Part shown: positions 51,001 to 59,325 of the stretch, piece by piece
Numbering within the stretch: the first letter of the stretch is position 1
Layout of the letters: the number at the start of each line of letters is the position of its first letter
Source of the DNA: JADHLJ01 sp038146985
GTDB lineage: Bacteria > Pseudomonadota > Alphaproteobacteria > Thalassobaculales > Thalassobaculaceae
Direction: 5' to 3'
Length of the DNA stretch: 64,000 nt
Assembly: GCA_038146985.1 (NCBI GenBank)
Contig: JAYQSQ010000014.1
Coordinates: 248,001 to 312,000, forward strand
Program-made: the position numbers and the translations under genes
The notes under the pieces: generated by a model
Databases searched by the model: none
Told to the model about the DNA's origin: nothing
Seen by the model: the letters and a program-made list of their open reading frames with translations, nothing else

Positions 51001-51298
51001 GGCCGTCGCTCTCAAGGAGGCCGGCCTCAGGGTCGACCGCACCAAAAAGGTTCTGGAAGGCCGGCCGCATGTCGTCGACAACATGCTCTCCGGGCATGTG
51101 GATCTGGTGATCAACACCACCGAGGGCGCCCAAGCGATCGCGGATAGTTTCAGCTTGCGTCGCACCGCTTTGACCCACAATATTCCATATTACACGACGG
51201 TGGAGGGCGCCAGGGCCGCGGTTAAGGCCATTAACGCCATCCGAAAGGGGCGTCTTGAAGTCACGCCCCTGCAAACCTATCTAAGCGGGTCCTTTTGA
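48039..51298 (+). pseudogene. carB: carbamoyl-phosphate synthase large subunit, several frameshifts
   Basis: CarB makes carbamoyl phosphate from bicarbonate, ammonia and two ATP. ATG 48039 starts MPKRTDISSIIIIGAGPIVI. The first 1.1 kb contains several indels (pieces SQACEFDYSGTQACKALKEE, ATYVEPITPSTVARILEKE, and VEVVRDK/DNCIIICAIENIDPMG in shifted frames). From about 49119 the frame is clean through the second ATP-grasp half (ILGGGPNRIGQGIEFDYCC). One base is lost near 50620 (expected ASRTVPFVAKATGS). The MGS-like allosteric domain at the end is complete (LPSSGTVFISVRD to TYLSGSF). Total length is right for about 1,085 residues. Confidence 0.9.
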
Positions 51299-51391
51299 CC
51301 TCCGGCGATGGGGCCGGAGTGGGCGGCACCGGTGGGGACCGGCGCCGTCAAGGAAAGGGCATTCGTTACTAGTAGGTTTGGGCATAGTGCA

Positions 51392-51865
51392 ATGGAGAAG
51401 GTTCCGATCAGGCGCGAAGGCCTGGAGCGGCTACAGAATGAGCTGAAACAGCTCAAATCTGTCGAACGGCCGGCCATCATCCGGGCGATCGCCGAGGCGC
51501 GGGAGCACGGGGATCTTTCCGAGAACGCCGAGTACCATGCGGCGCGCGACCGTCAGAGCTTTATCGAAGGCCGGGTTGCCGAACTTGAAGACGTGATCAG
51601 CCGCGCCGAGGTCATCGACTCCTCCATGATCGACGGCGATACCGTCACCTTCGGCACCACGATCAAGGTCGCCGACGAGGATACCGACGAGGAATCCACC
51701 TATACGATCGTCGGCCCCTATGAGGCGGATATCTCGAAGGGCCTGATCTCCACCTCCTCGCCCATCGCGCGCGCGCTGATCGGCAAGCGCGTCGGCGACA
51801 GCGCCGAGGTAACCACGCCGCGCGGCGTCAAGGGTTACGAGATCCTGACCATTTCGGTTTCCTGA
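51392..51865 (+). CDS. greA: transcription elongation factor GreA
   Basis: A 157-residue protein, the normal length. The N-terminal coiled coil (REGLERLQNELKQLKSVERPAII) carries the acidic tip DLSENAEYHAARD that reaches into RNA polymerase to trigger cleavage of backtracked RNA. The C-terminal FKBP-like domain includes TVTFGTTIKVADED and closes with GVKGYEILTISVS. The frame is intact. ATG 51392 is the standard start; the upstream extension to 51308 is not GreA-like. It follows carB by 93 bp and may share its transcript. Confidence 0.96.
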   Translation: MEKVPIRREGLERLQNELKQLKSVERPAIIRAIAEAREHGDLSENAEYHAARDRQSFIEGRVAELEDVISRAEVIDSSMIDGDTVTFGTTIKVADEDTDEESTYTIVGPYEADISKGLISTSSPIARALIGKRVGDSAEVTTPRGVKGYEILTISVS

Positions 51866-51910
51866 CCGCCCCGCAACCTATCCACGGCGACCAGCGGCTC
51901 CGGGCGCATG

Positions 51911-52408
51911 CTATCCGGCCGTGCCGTCCTCGGCCCGGTCCTCTATGGGGACGCCGGGGAGCTGTTTCTTGGTACGGAACGCCAGGGCCGTCTTGACATG
52001 GGAAACGTTCGGCGCCGGCGTCAGCCGGGTCGTCAGGAATTTCTGGAAAGAATCCCAGTCACGGGCCACGATCTTCAGCAGGAAGTCGGTTTCCCCCGAG
52101 AGCATGTGGCACTCGCGCACTTCGGGCCAGTCGTTGACCATGTCCTCGAATGCGACCAGATCCGCCTCGGCCTGGCTCGACAGGCCGACGAACGCAAAGA
52201 TCGTCACGGTGAAGCCCAGCGCCTCGGGATTGATGTCGGCGTGATAGCCGCGAATGAAGTCCGCCTGCTCAAGCGCCCGCACGCGCCTGAGGCAAGGCGG
52301 TGCCGATATGCCGACCCGGTTCGCCAGGTCGACATTGGTCATCCGGCCGTTGTCCTGCAGATCCCGGAGAATGCGCCGGTCGATCCGGTCGAGCTTTACG
52401 CGCTGCAT
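51911..52408 (-). CDS. Lrp/AsnC family transcriptional regulator
   Basis: A 165-residue regulator. The N-terminal HTH covers LDRIDRRILRDLQDNGRMTN and VDLANRVGISAPPCLRRVRALE. The C-terminal AsnC ligand-binding domain (RAM) runs from about residue 70 (TVTIFAFVGLSS) to VREHML-like ECHMLSGETDFLLKIVARD. ATG 52408 (MQRVKLDRID) has GGAAGGA upstream; the frame to 52486 is a spurious extension. Members sense amino acids and often act on adjacent or distant transport and amino acid genes. It is convergent with greA and divergent from the ELM1-like gene. Confidence 0.93.
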   Translation of the reverse strand: MQRVKLDRIDRRILRDLQDNGRMTNVDLANRVGISAPPCLRRVRALEQADFIRGYHADINPEALGFTVTIFAFVGLSSQAEADLVAFEDMVNDWPEVRECHMLSGETDFLLKIVARDWDSFQKFLTTRLTPAPNVSHVKTALAFRTKKQLPGVPIEDRAEDGTAG

Positions 52409-52581
52409 CGTGGTAATCCTTCCCTCACCGCCCGAACATGGCTGGCGGTCGCCGGAAATATACGAGGCGCCCCATGACTGACGCAAGAATGTTGCGCGAC
52501 ATTGTTATAATCGTGCGATTCGCATAGGATGCGCTGCTTTCCCGTACCGCGTCGCGACCCGCGACTCTGACAGGCTCGGAC

Positions 52582-53574
52582 ATGCCTGAGATCACGCCCA
52601 GTTGCTGGATCCTCTCCGACGGCACCGCCGGCATGGAAGCCCAGGCGGTCGGCCTCGCGGAGGCCATGGGGGTGGCGCCGGTCGTAAAAGCGATCCGTCC
52701 AAGTCTCCCGCTGCGGGGGTTTCCGGCCCTCGGCCGGCTCCCCGGCATTACGCCGGCCGCCGCCGGTGATCCTTTGGAACCACCCTTTCCCGCACTTTGC
52801 ATTACCTGCGGACGGCGCCACGCCGGCGCCAGCATCGCCCTGAAACGGCTTTCCGGAGGCAAGACCTTCACGATCCATATCCAGGACCCGCGCCTGCCGC
52901 CGCACCTGTTCGATGTCCTCGTGATACCGGACCACGATCCGACGCACGGGCCCAATGTGATCACCACGACGGGATCCCTCAACCGTCTCAATGACGAGAT
53001 CCTGGCCCGCGAAGCCGCCGCTTTCGCGGATCAGACCGCGCATTTGCCGAGCCCTCGGGTCGCGGTCAATCTCGGCGGCGACACACGGCAGTACCGCGTC
53101 GACGCGGCCATGGCGGAACGGATATCCCGAAGCCTCCTCGATCTGCTCGAACGCGAGGCCTGCGGGCTGATGATCACCACCTCCAGACGCACCGGCGCTC
53201 CGTTGACAGAGGCGCTCGCCCCCCTTGCCCGGCGCACCGACACGGTGGTCTGGACCGGAGAAGGTCCAAACCCCTATCTCGGCTTTCTCGGCCTCGCGGA
53301 CGCGGTTATCGTCACGAGCGATTCCATCAACATGGTCTCCGAGGCTTGTTCGACCGGAAAACCTGTCCATATCTTGGCCCTGGGCACCGAACCAAGGCGC
53401 CGGGCCCGGTTCCTGGACACGGTCCGCGAGTTGGGATTGGCCCGTGATTTCAGCGGCGCCCTCGAGACCTGGAGCCCGTCGCCGCTGCGGGAGACCGAAC
53501 GCGTTGCACGGCTGATAAGAACGCGGTTGGAGAACAAGGGACTTTTCCCTCGGGATTTCGGATCATCTTCATGA
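52582..53574 (+). CDS. mitochondrial fission ELM1-like family protein
   Basis: A 330-residue protein of the ELM1-like family, known from plant mitochondrial fission factor ELM1 and widespread in alphaproteobacteria. Motifs include WILSDGTAGMEAQAVGLAEAMG at the N-terminus, HIQDPRLPPHLFDVLVIPDHDP near residue 98, and VTSDSINMVSEACSTGKPVHI near residue 252. The fold resembles GT-B glycosyltransferases, so nucleotide-sugar use is possible but unproven. Its stop overlaps the next gene's start (ATGA), a class I glutamine amidotransferase. Confidence 0.88.
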   Translation: MPEITPSCWILSDGTAGMEAQAVGLAEAMGVAPVVKAIRPSLPLRGFPALGRLPGITPAAAGDPLEPPFPALCITCGRRHAGASIALKRLSGGKTFTIHIQDPRLPPHLFDVLVIPDHDPTHGPNVITTTGSLNRLNDEILAREAAAFADQTAHLPSPRVAVNLGGDTRQYRVDAAMAERISRSLLDLLEREACGLMITTSRRTGAPLTEALAPLARRTDTVVWTGEGPNPYLGFLGLADAVIVTSDSINMVSEACSTGKPVHILALGTEPRRRARFLDTVRELGLARDFSGALETWSPSPLRETERVARLIRTRLENKGLFPRDFGSSS

Positions 53575-54302
53575 ACAAACCCTCGATAGGCCTGTTTGAG
53601 GCCGGAACCTACACCCCGGAATTCATCCGCGAGCACGGCTCGCCCAGCGACTGGTTCAAGCGGTTCCTGGGCCGGGTATCGAATGACCGGTTTTCCTACC
53701 GGGTCTACCGTTCGTTCGATGGCGACCTGCCGAAATCGATCGACGAGTGCGACGGCTATCTGATCACCGGCAGTGCCGCCAGCGTCATCGAGCGCGCGCC
53801 CTGGATGCTCGCCCTGGGAGATTTCTGCATCCGGGCAATGCAGCAAAAGCCTGTCGTTGGGATCTGTTTCGGCCACCAGCTGCTATGCCAGGCGATGGGC
53901 GGCGAGGTACGCGCGGCCGAAGCCGGCTGGGGCATCGGCGTGCACCGCTATGCGGTCAACGGCAATGCCGACTGGATGAGCCCGCCGCGCGACGAGGTTG
54001 CCATGCTGACCTCGCACATGGATCAGGTGGTCGCCCTGCCCCCAGGCGCGGAAGTCCTGGCCAGCAGCGATTTCTGCCCCCATGCGATGCTGCGGCTCGG
54101 CCCGAACGCAATCTCGATCCAGGCCCATCCCGAGGCTACCCGAAGCTGCTTCGGCTCCGTCTACGAAATGCGGCGCGCGCGTTACGCGCCGGGCCAGGCC
54201 GACCAGGCGCTTGCCAGTCTGGAACAATCTACCGACGAGGATGAGGTCGGGCGCTGGATCGTCAGGTTCTTCGAGGACCGGATCAGCCGCGCCGGTACAT
54301 GA
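53571..54302 (+). CDS. class I glutamine amidotransferase (GATase1) protein
   Basis: A 243-residue amidotransferase-fold protein. The nucleophile is in VVGICFGHQLLC (C near residue 103) and the His-Glu pair in ISIQAHPEATRS (near residue 185). It lacks the synthetase partner domains of GuaA or TrpG, so it belongs to the stand-alone GMP-synthase-like hydrolases, which include gamma-glutamyl peptide and putrescine hydrolases. ATG 53571 overlaps the ELM1-like stop by 4 bp. It ends 20 bp inside the convergent methyltransferase gene. Confidence 0.9.
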   Translation: MNKPSIGLFEAGTYTPEFIREHGSPSDWFKRFLGRVSNDRFSYRVYRSFDGDLPKSIDECDGYLITGSAASVIERAPWMLALGDFCIRAMQQKPVVGICFGHQLLCQAMGGEVRAAEAGWGIGVHRYAVNGNADWMSPPRDEVAMLTSHMDQVVALPPGAEVLASSDFCPHAMLRLGPNAISIQAHPEATRSCFGSVYEMRRARYAPGQADQALASLEQSTDEDEVGRWIVRFFEDRISRAGT

Positions 54303-55065
54303 CGATATCGGTATCCTTGATGTGCACCAGCGGCAGTTGCTTGGCCAATTCGTTCAGGTAACCGAATACGTCCGGCGCGTCCGGCTTGTAGTCGTGCCAT
54401 AGCACCACCCCGCGCTCGCTCAGCATCGACATCGCTTTTTCGGTGTCGCTTTCCACATAGCTGCGCGTATGGGCGCCGTCGATGAATACGAGATCGACCC
54501 GGCCTTTCAACGCCGTCTCGTCATAGGCCTTGCTGTCCGAGAAGATCTGCCGGATCTTCGCGGCGGTCGGGTGCCCCTCATAATAGAAAGTGGTGAAGGC
54601 CGCTTCGTCGGCCGCCACATCCCGGTGCAGCTTGTCGTCGGATGCCCCGAAGGACAGGCTGGCCAGATCGTCGGGGTGAATGGTCAGCGTGTGGATCTCG
54701 GCATCGTCCGGCGCGTTCAGAGCCATGACATGGGCGGTCTTGCCGCTGCAGGTGCCGAACTCGAAGATCCGCCGGGCCGATTTCGCAAGACCGGCGATCA
54801 CCCAGGTCTCGCGGTCGGACAGCGACGCAACGACCCCCTCGCCGCCAATGAAGGCCACGGTCGATTCGGGTGCCGGACCGTGCTCCGTCATCGCGAAACA
54901 GGGGTCGACTTCCTCGAGCTTCACCTGTCGGATTGGGTAGGACCCGAAAGCGAAAGCCCGGCGCTTCTGACGGCGCAGCTTCAGCATCCGGCGCGTCGCC
55001 AGATACAGCGCGACAGCCGTGAAGGCATTGGTAAAGATCAGAAGATAGACAACCCATTCGGGCAT
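54283..55065 (-). CDS. membrane-anchored SAM-dependent methyltransferase
   Basis: A 260-residue protein. The N-terminal helix (VVYLLIFTNAFTAVALYL) anchors it in the inner membrane. The methyltransferase-24-type catalytic part follows: motif I RIFEFGTCSGKTAHVMALN (near residue 99), a DLVFIDGAHTRSYVESD metal/SAM segment near residue 191, and VVLWHDYKP after it. The IDGAH segment is typical of the small-molecule and polyketide O-methyltransferase group. The substrate is unknown. It overlaps the amidotransferase gene convergently by 20 bp. Confidence 0.85.
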   Translation of the reverse strand: MPEWVVYLLIFTNAFTAVALYLATRRMLKLRRQKRRAFAFGSYPIRQVKLEEVDPCFAMTEHGPAPESTVAFIGGEGVVASLSDRETWVIAGLAKSARRIFEFGTCSGKTAHVMALNAPDDAEIHTLTIHPDDLASLSFGASDDKLHRDVAADEAAFTTFYYEGHPTAAKIRQIFSDSKAYDETALKGRVDLVFIDGAHTRSYVESDTEKAMSMLSERGVVLWHDYKPDAPDVFGYLNELAKQLPLVHIKDTDIVMYRRG

Positions 55066-55231
55066 GCGGAATTCCCGGCCTCTCCGGCCTCCCCCTCCGG
55101 AGCCGGTCCCGCGGGAAACTCGGTCGAAGCGGGGGCCATGTCAAGCGCCAGGCGGAACGGAACCGACGGTTGTTCCGGTGCGGCGGGCGCACTATCTTCA
55201 CAAGCTCGGACATACATGGGAGACGGCCCCG

Positions 55232-56197
55232 ATGGCGGAGCATCGCGAGAAAATTCTGATCATCGGTTCCGGGGCCGCCGGACTGACTGCCGCGATCTAT
55301 ACCGCGCGGGCCAATCTCAGCCCGTTGCTGGTCGCGGGCCTGCAGCCGGGCGGGCAGATGACCATCACCACGGATGTCGAGAACTATCCGGGATTCGCCG
55401 ACGTGATCCAGGGCCCTTGGCTGATGGAACAGATGCAGGCCCAGGCCGAGTCGGTCGGCACCAGGATCGTCCATGACATCATCACCGATATCGACACCGC
55501 CTCGCGCCCCTTCAAGCTCAAGGGCGATAGCGGCGACACCTATTTCGCCGACGCGGTGATCATCGCGACGGGCGCCCAGGCGCGCTGGCTCGGCCTGGAG
55601 AGCGAAACCACCTTCAACGGACGTGGCGTGTCGGCTTGCGCCACCTGCGACGGGTTCTTTTTCCGCGGCAAGGAGGTCATCGTGGTCGGCGGCGGCAATA
55701 CCGCCGTCGAGGAAGCGCTCTATCTCGCCAATCTCGCCTCCAAGGTGACGCTGGTGCACCGCCGCGACACCCTGAGAGCCGAGCGGATCATGCAGGACCG
55801 GCTTTTCCGTCACCAGAAGATCGAGGTGATCTGGGACAGCGTGATCGAGGAAGTTCTCGGCGGCGAAGGGCCGATGGCGGGTGTCGAAGGCGCGCGGCTG
55901 CGCAACGTGAAGACCAGCGCCGTCACCGAAATCGCGGCGGAGGGCTTCTTCGTCGCCATCGGCCATACCCCCGCGACGGAGGCGTTCAAGGGGACGGTGG
56001 CGATGGACGACGAGGGCTATATTCTCGTCGAGCCAGGCACCACGCGCACCGGCATCCCCGGCGTGTTTGCCGCCGGCGACTGCGTCGACAAGGTCTACCG
56101 CCAGGCGGTCACGGCGGCCGGCATGGGCTGCCTGGCGGCACTGGAAGCGGAAAAATACATTGCCGCGCAGGAGGACGCGCGGGCGGCGGCGGAATAG
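55232..56197 (+). CDS. trxB: thioredoxin-disulfide reductase
   Basis: A 321-residue FAD/NADPH enzyme of the normal length. FAD motif IIGSGAAGLTAAIYTAR near residue 10, redox-active disulfide in SACATCDGFFF (CATC near residue 134), NADPH motif VVVGGGNTAVEEALYLA near residue 150 and the closing FAAGDCVDKVYRQAVTAAGMGC. It keeps thioredoxin reduced for ribonucleotide reductase and peroxide defence. ATG 55232 has GGGAGA upstream; the frame to 55064 is an extension. It is convergent with the SPINDLY-type transferase, only 6 bp between stops. Confidence 0.95.
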   Translation: MAEHREKILIIGSGAAGLTAAIYTARANLSPLLVAGLQPGGQMTITTDVENYPGFADVIQGPWLMEQMQAQAESVGTRIVHDIITDIDTASRPFKLKGDSGDTYFADAVIIATGAQARWLGLESETTFNGRGVSACATCDGFFFRGKEVIVVGGGNTAVEEALYLANLASKVTLVHRRDTLRAERIMQDRLFRHQKIEVIWDSVIEEVLGGEGPMAGVEGARLRNVKTSAVTEIAAEGFFVAIGHTPATEAFKGTVAMDDEGYILVEPGTTRTGIPGVFAAGDCVDKVYRQAVTAAGMGCLAALEAEKYIAAQEDARAAAE

Positions 56198-56203
56198 CGC
56201 CTC

Positions 56204-57790
56204 TTACTCTTCTATGACGATATCCGCCGGGGACGTCCCGGCACATCCCTGTTCGGCGATCTTGAGGAAAGCCTGCTCCAGCGCCTCGGCATAGCGCCGG
56301 GAGCCGAGGACATTGCTCAGTCTGTCACGGGAAAGCCGGGCGCGCAGGGCCGATGCATGGACCGGGTCCTCGGCGATCCGGCAGACCGCCGCCAGGTAGT
56401 CGGAGGCCGTCTCCGCCAGACAATCCTCAAGTCCCGCCGCGCGCAGCAGTCCGGCCGACATGCGCCAGGCGAAACAACGGCCCGGACGGCTGACCACCGG
56501 CACACCACACCACAGCGAAAGCGCCGTCGTGTAGCCGCCGTTGTACCCCAGCGGATCCAGGCTCACATCGGCAAGACGATGGCGCCGAACATGCTCCGGA
56601 ATTGAGACCCTGGGCGAGACCACGAGCCGACCCTCGGGCAATCCGGCACGGTCCAAAAGCCGCCGTGCCGCTCCGGGCGTTTCCGGATCATCACTGGCGA
56701 GCCAGAGCACGGCGTGGGGAATCCGCTTGAGACAGGCGATCCACATGCGCACCGTCTCCAGCGTGATCTTGTCCAGACGGTTGAACGAGGCCATCACGAA
56801 GGCGTCCTGCGGTAGGCCAATATCGCCGCGAGCCGGCGCGTCTCCGACCGGCATCGTGTCGTCCAGCGGCAGGAAACTCGCGGGCATGACGATGAGACGC
56901 TCGCCATAACCGGCCCGATAAGCATCCGGCACCGCGTCGCGGTCCACGACCGCGTAATCGGCCGTCCGGCACCCCATGGCGCCGGGAAAGCCGATCATCG
57001 CAACCCGCGCCGGCGCCGCCGGCCGTGAGAACACCGTGTCGGCGTTTCCGATCACCGCGCCGCTCAGATCCACCAGGATGTCGATCCCGTCTGCTCGCAC
57101 CAGAGCTTCCATCTCGGCCGGTCCCAGATCCCGGCAGGCCCGCACCCTATCCGCCGCCGCCGCAACCGGCCCGGACACAGACAGAATTGGTTTCGGAGTG
57201 CGGTCGTACAGGAAGATCTCGAAGCGGGTCTTGTCGTGATGATGCAGCAGGCTCCGGATCGACAGCCCGACCGGATGGATGGTCAGATCCGCGCATACAT
57301 AACCGACCCGCAGGCGCCGCGCCGGTGTCCAGGTCGCGGGCGGGCGGCGCGCGGCGCTCCAAGCGGCATCGCCAAGGCTCTGCTCGATGCGGGTGAGGTA
57401 TCGCTCCACAAGGGTCCGCGCGGTGGCCGGATCATCGCGTCTCAGCAGGAATTGGCCGGGCGTTTCGGTCGGCACGAGGCCGCGGGCGAGCTGTTCGTTC
57501 AGCATCGCGTCGATAAGCGGGCGCAAATGTTCCGCCAGATCGATGTTCAAGGACTTGCGCAAGTCGCTATAGCGGTTGACCAGGATTGCCATGGCCTGGG
57601 CGTCAAGGGCCAGCATCCAACCCGCTCCCGACGCGAGGAAAGCCCGGCCCGCCGCGTCTCCTCCCCCGGACGCCGCGAGCGCGCAGAACAGATCCACATA
57701 TCCGCCAACCCGCTCCGGCGAGGACAGCACGGCTCGCCATCCGGGAAAGTTCGACCCTGTGCTCAATTCTCGGAATTCCCTTGCACGCAC
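56204..57790 (-). CDS. SPINDLY/OGT-type O-linked glycosyltransferase (GT41)
   Basis: A 528-residue protein of the GT41 family, which adds GlcNAc (or fucose) to Ser/Thr of proteins. The catalytic domain begins near residue 158 (LRVGYVCADLTIHPVGL, with the family His). Later segments DILVDLSGAVIGNAD, ARVAMIGFPGAMGCRTADY and SLDPLGYNGGYTTALSLWCGVPVVS match the nucleotide-sugar site. The N-terminal 150 residues are helical but no clear TPR set remains, unlike plant SPINDLY. The start at 57790 is a GTG without a good ribosome site and may be off. Possible targets include flagellin; no flagellar gene is adjacent here. Confidence 0.85.
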   Translation of the reverse strand: MRAREFRELSTGSNFPGWRAVLSSPERVGGYVDLFCALAASGGGDAAGRAFLASGAGWMLALDAQAMAILVNRYSDLRKSLNIDLAEHLRPLIDAMLNEQLARGLVPTETPGQFLLRRDDPATARTLVERYLTRIEQSLGDAAWSAARRPPATWTPARRLRVGYVCADLTIHPVGLSIRSLLHHHDKTRFEIFLYDRTPKPILSVSGPVAAAADRVRACRDLGPAEMEALVRADGIDILVDLSGAVIGNADTVFSRPAAPARVAMIGFPGAMGCRTADYAVVDRDAVPDAYRAGYGERLIVMPASFLPLDDTMPVGDAPARGDIGLPQDAFVMASFNRLDKITLETVRMWIACLKRIPHAVLWLASDDPETPGAARRLLDRAGLPEGRLVVSPRVSIPEHVRRHRLADVSLDPLGYNGGYTTALSLWCGVPVVSRPGRCFAWRMSAGLLRAAGLEDCLAETASDYLAAVCRIAEDPVHASALRARLSRDRLSNVLGSRRYAEALEQAFLKIAEQGCAGTSPADIVIEE

Positions 57791-57962
57791 TGACAGGCGT
57801 CACCAGATCAGGGGCGGTTTCAATCGTTGCGGACTTTTGCAATCGCCGCGACTCAGGCACAATGTCGCCCTGCTCCCATCGACTCAAGACCCTAACGGCC
57901 GCCAAAGGCCCTGACTCCAACCACGGTCTCGAGCGGGCCGCCATCGCACTGAAAGACCGATA

Positions 57963-58856
57963 ATGGACTGGGACAAACTCAGAGTTTTTCACGCGGTCGC
58001 GGAAGCCGGGAGTTTCACCCATGCCGGCGAGACCCTGAACTTGAGCCAATCCGCCGTCAGCCGGCAGATCAGCCATCTCGAAGACAGTCTCAACACGCCC
58101 CTGTTTCACCGGCATGCCCGCGGCCTGATCCTGACCGAGCAGGGCGAAATCCTGTTCCAGACCGCGCACGAGGTCTTGGCGAAGCTCGCCAGCACCGAGG
58201 CGCTGATCAGCGAGGGCCGGGAGGTGCCGAAAGGCCCACTCAGGATCACCACGACCGTCGCTTTCGGCTCGACCTGGCTCGCGGCACGCATCGGCGATTT
58301 CCTGGAACGCTACCCGGAGATTTCCGTAACCCTGCTCATCAACGACCACGAACTGGACCTGTCGATGCGGCAGGCCGATGTCGCGGTTCGGCTGACGCCG
58401 CCGAAACAGCCCGACTTGATCCAACGGCACCTGCGCACCATCCGGTTTCACCTTTATGCCGCTCCCGCGTATCTCGCCGCCCATGGAGTGCCTGAAACGA
58501 TCGAGGAATTGAGCGATCATCGGATCGTCATCTACGGCGACTCGCCGCATCCGCCCTTCCCGAAAGTGAACTGGCTGCGCGACCTGATCGCCGGGGGAAG
58601 ACGCCGCAAACCCATCAAAACCATGCAAGTTAACAACTACTACGCCATCTTCCGGGCCGTGAAAGGCGGGGTCGGGATCGCCGCGCTGCCGGATTATCTG
58701 GCCGCCAACGATCCTGGATTGACGCGAATTCTGCCCGATCTGGAAGGCCCGCAAACCCCCGCCTATTTCGTTTATCCCGAGGAAATGCGCCATTCCAAGC
58801 GCATCACCGTGCTCCGAGACTTCCTCATCCAGGAAGTGGCCAAGACCACTTTTTAG
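57963..58856 (+). CDS. LysR family transcriptional regulator
   Basis: A 297-residue regulator. The N-terminal winged HTH covers LRVFHAVAEAGSFTHAGETLNLSQSAVSRQISHLE, then LFHRHARGLILTEQG. The effector domain starts near residue 90 (GPLRITTTVAFGSTWLAARI) and includes DVAVRLTPPKQPDLIQR. The length and the ATG 57963 are standard. It is divergent from the SPINDLY-type transferase gene, 172 bp away. The target is unknown. This is the last intact gene before the disrupted 3' region. Confidence 0.95.
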   Translation: MDWDKLRVFHAVAEAGSFTHAGETLNLSQSAVSRQISHLEDSLNTPLFHRHARGLILTEQGEILFQTAHEVLAKLASTEALISEGREVPKGPLRITTTVAFGSTWLAARIGDFLERYPEISVTLLINDHELDLSMRQADVAVRLTPPKQPDLIQRHLRTIRFHLYAAPAYLAAHGVPETIEELSDHRIVIYGDSPHPPFPKVNWLRDLIAGGRRRKPIKTMQVNNYYAIFRAVKGGVGIAALPDYLAANDPGLTRILPDLEGPQTPAYFVYPEEMRHSKRITVLRDFLIQEVAKTTF

Positions 58857-59113
58857 AAACGCTGCCGTCGAGGTTTGTCTCGGAACCAGCAGCTGTCCGC
58901 CCCAGCCATGCAAAAATCGCATGGCGGAATTGCCATTTTGGGCATGGTTATCCCGGATCACCGGTCCTATGAACGAATCTCGATTGTTGCGACGCAACAA
59001 TATTTCCAGGCTCCCCCGCCTGGATTCAGGACCTTCGGGTCCCACGTCTCCCAGACCCGGCAAGCCTCCCTATTCCACTTTACACGTACTCAACGGAGAT
59101 TACGGGGGCAATT

Positions 59114-59191
59114 TCAGCCGATGGCATTTTCTGGAATCAGTTCCCGAAGAAACGAGACGATCTGCTCTTCGGTCAATCGCTTGAGCTTCAT
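59114..59191 (-). mobile_element. IS3-family OrfA N-terminal fragment
   Basis: From ATG 59191 the minus strand reads MKLKRLTEEQIVSFLRE, the start of IS3-type OrfA HTH transposase subunits, and stops at 59114. Only about 25 codons remain and no OrfB is nearby. The upstream 70 bp, with CTGGTCCATTGATAGG, may be the left end of the element. This is a remnant, not an active insertion sequence. Confidence 0.45.
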
Positions 59192-59325
59192 TGTCCATTC
59201 TCCCGTGTAAAGTTTGTTCAGGAAAACTCATCCTATCAATGGACCAGTTTAGGGGAGAAAGATCAAACGCTTGCGTTTCTTATTGTTGACGATCATGTAT
59301 CGCTGTTTCCAAACTGGGAGATACT

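Noticed and set aside
57603..59063. Minus-strand frame of 486 codons opposite the LysR gene
   Set aside because: Overlaps two well-supported genes and shows no domain.
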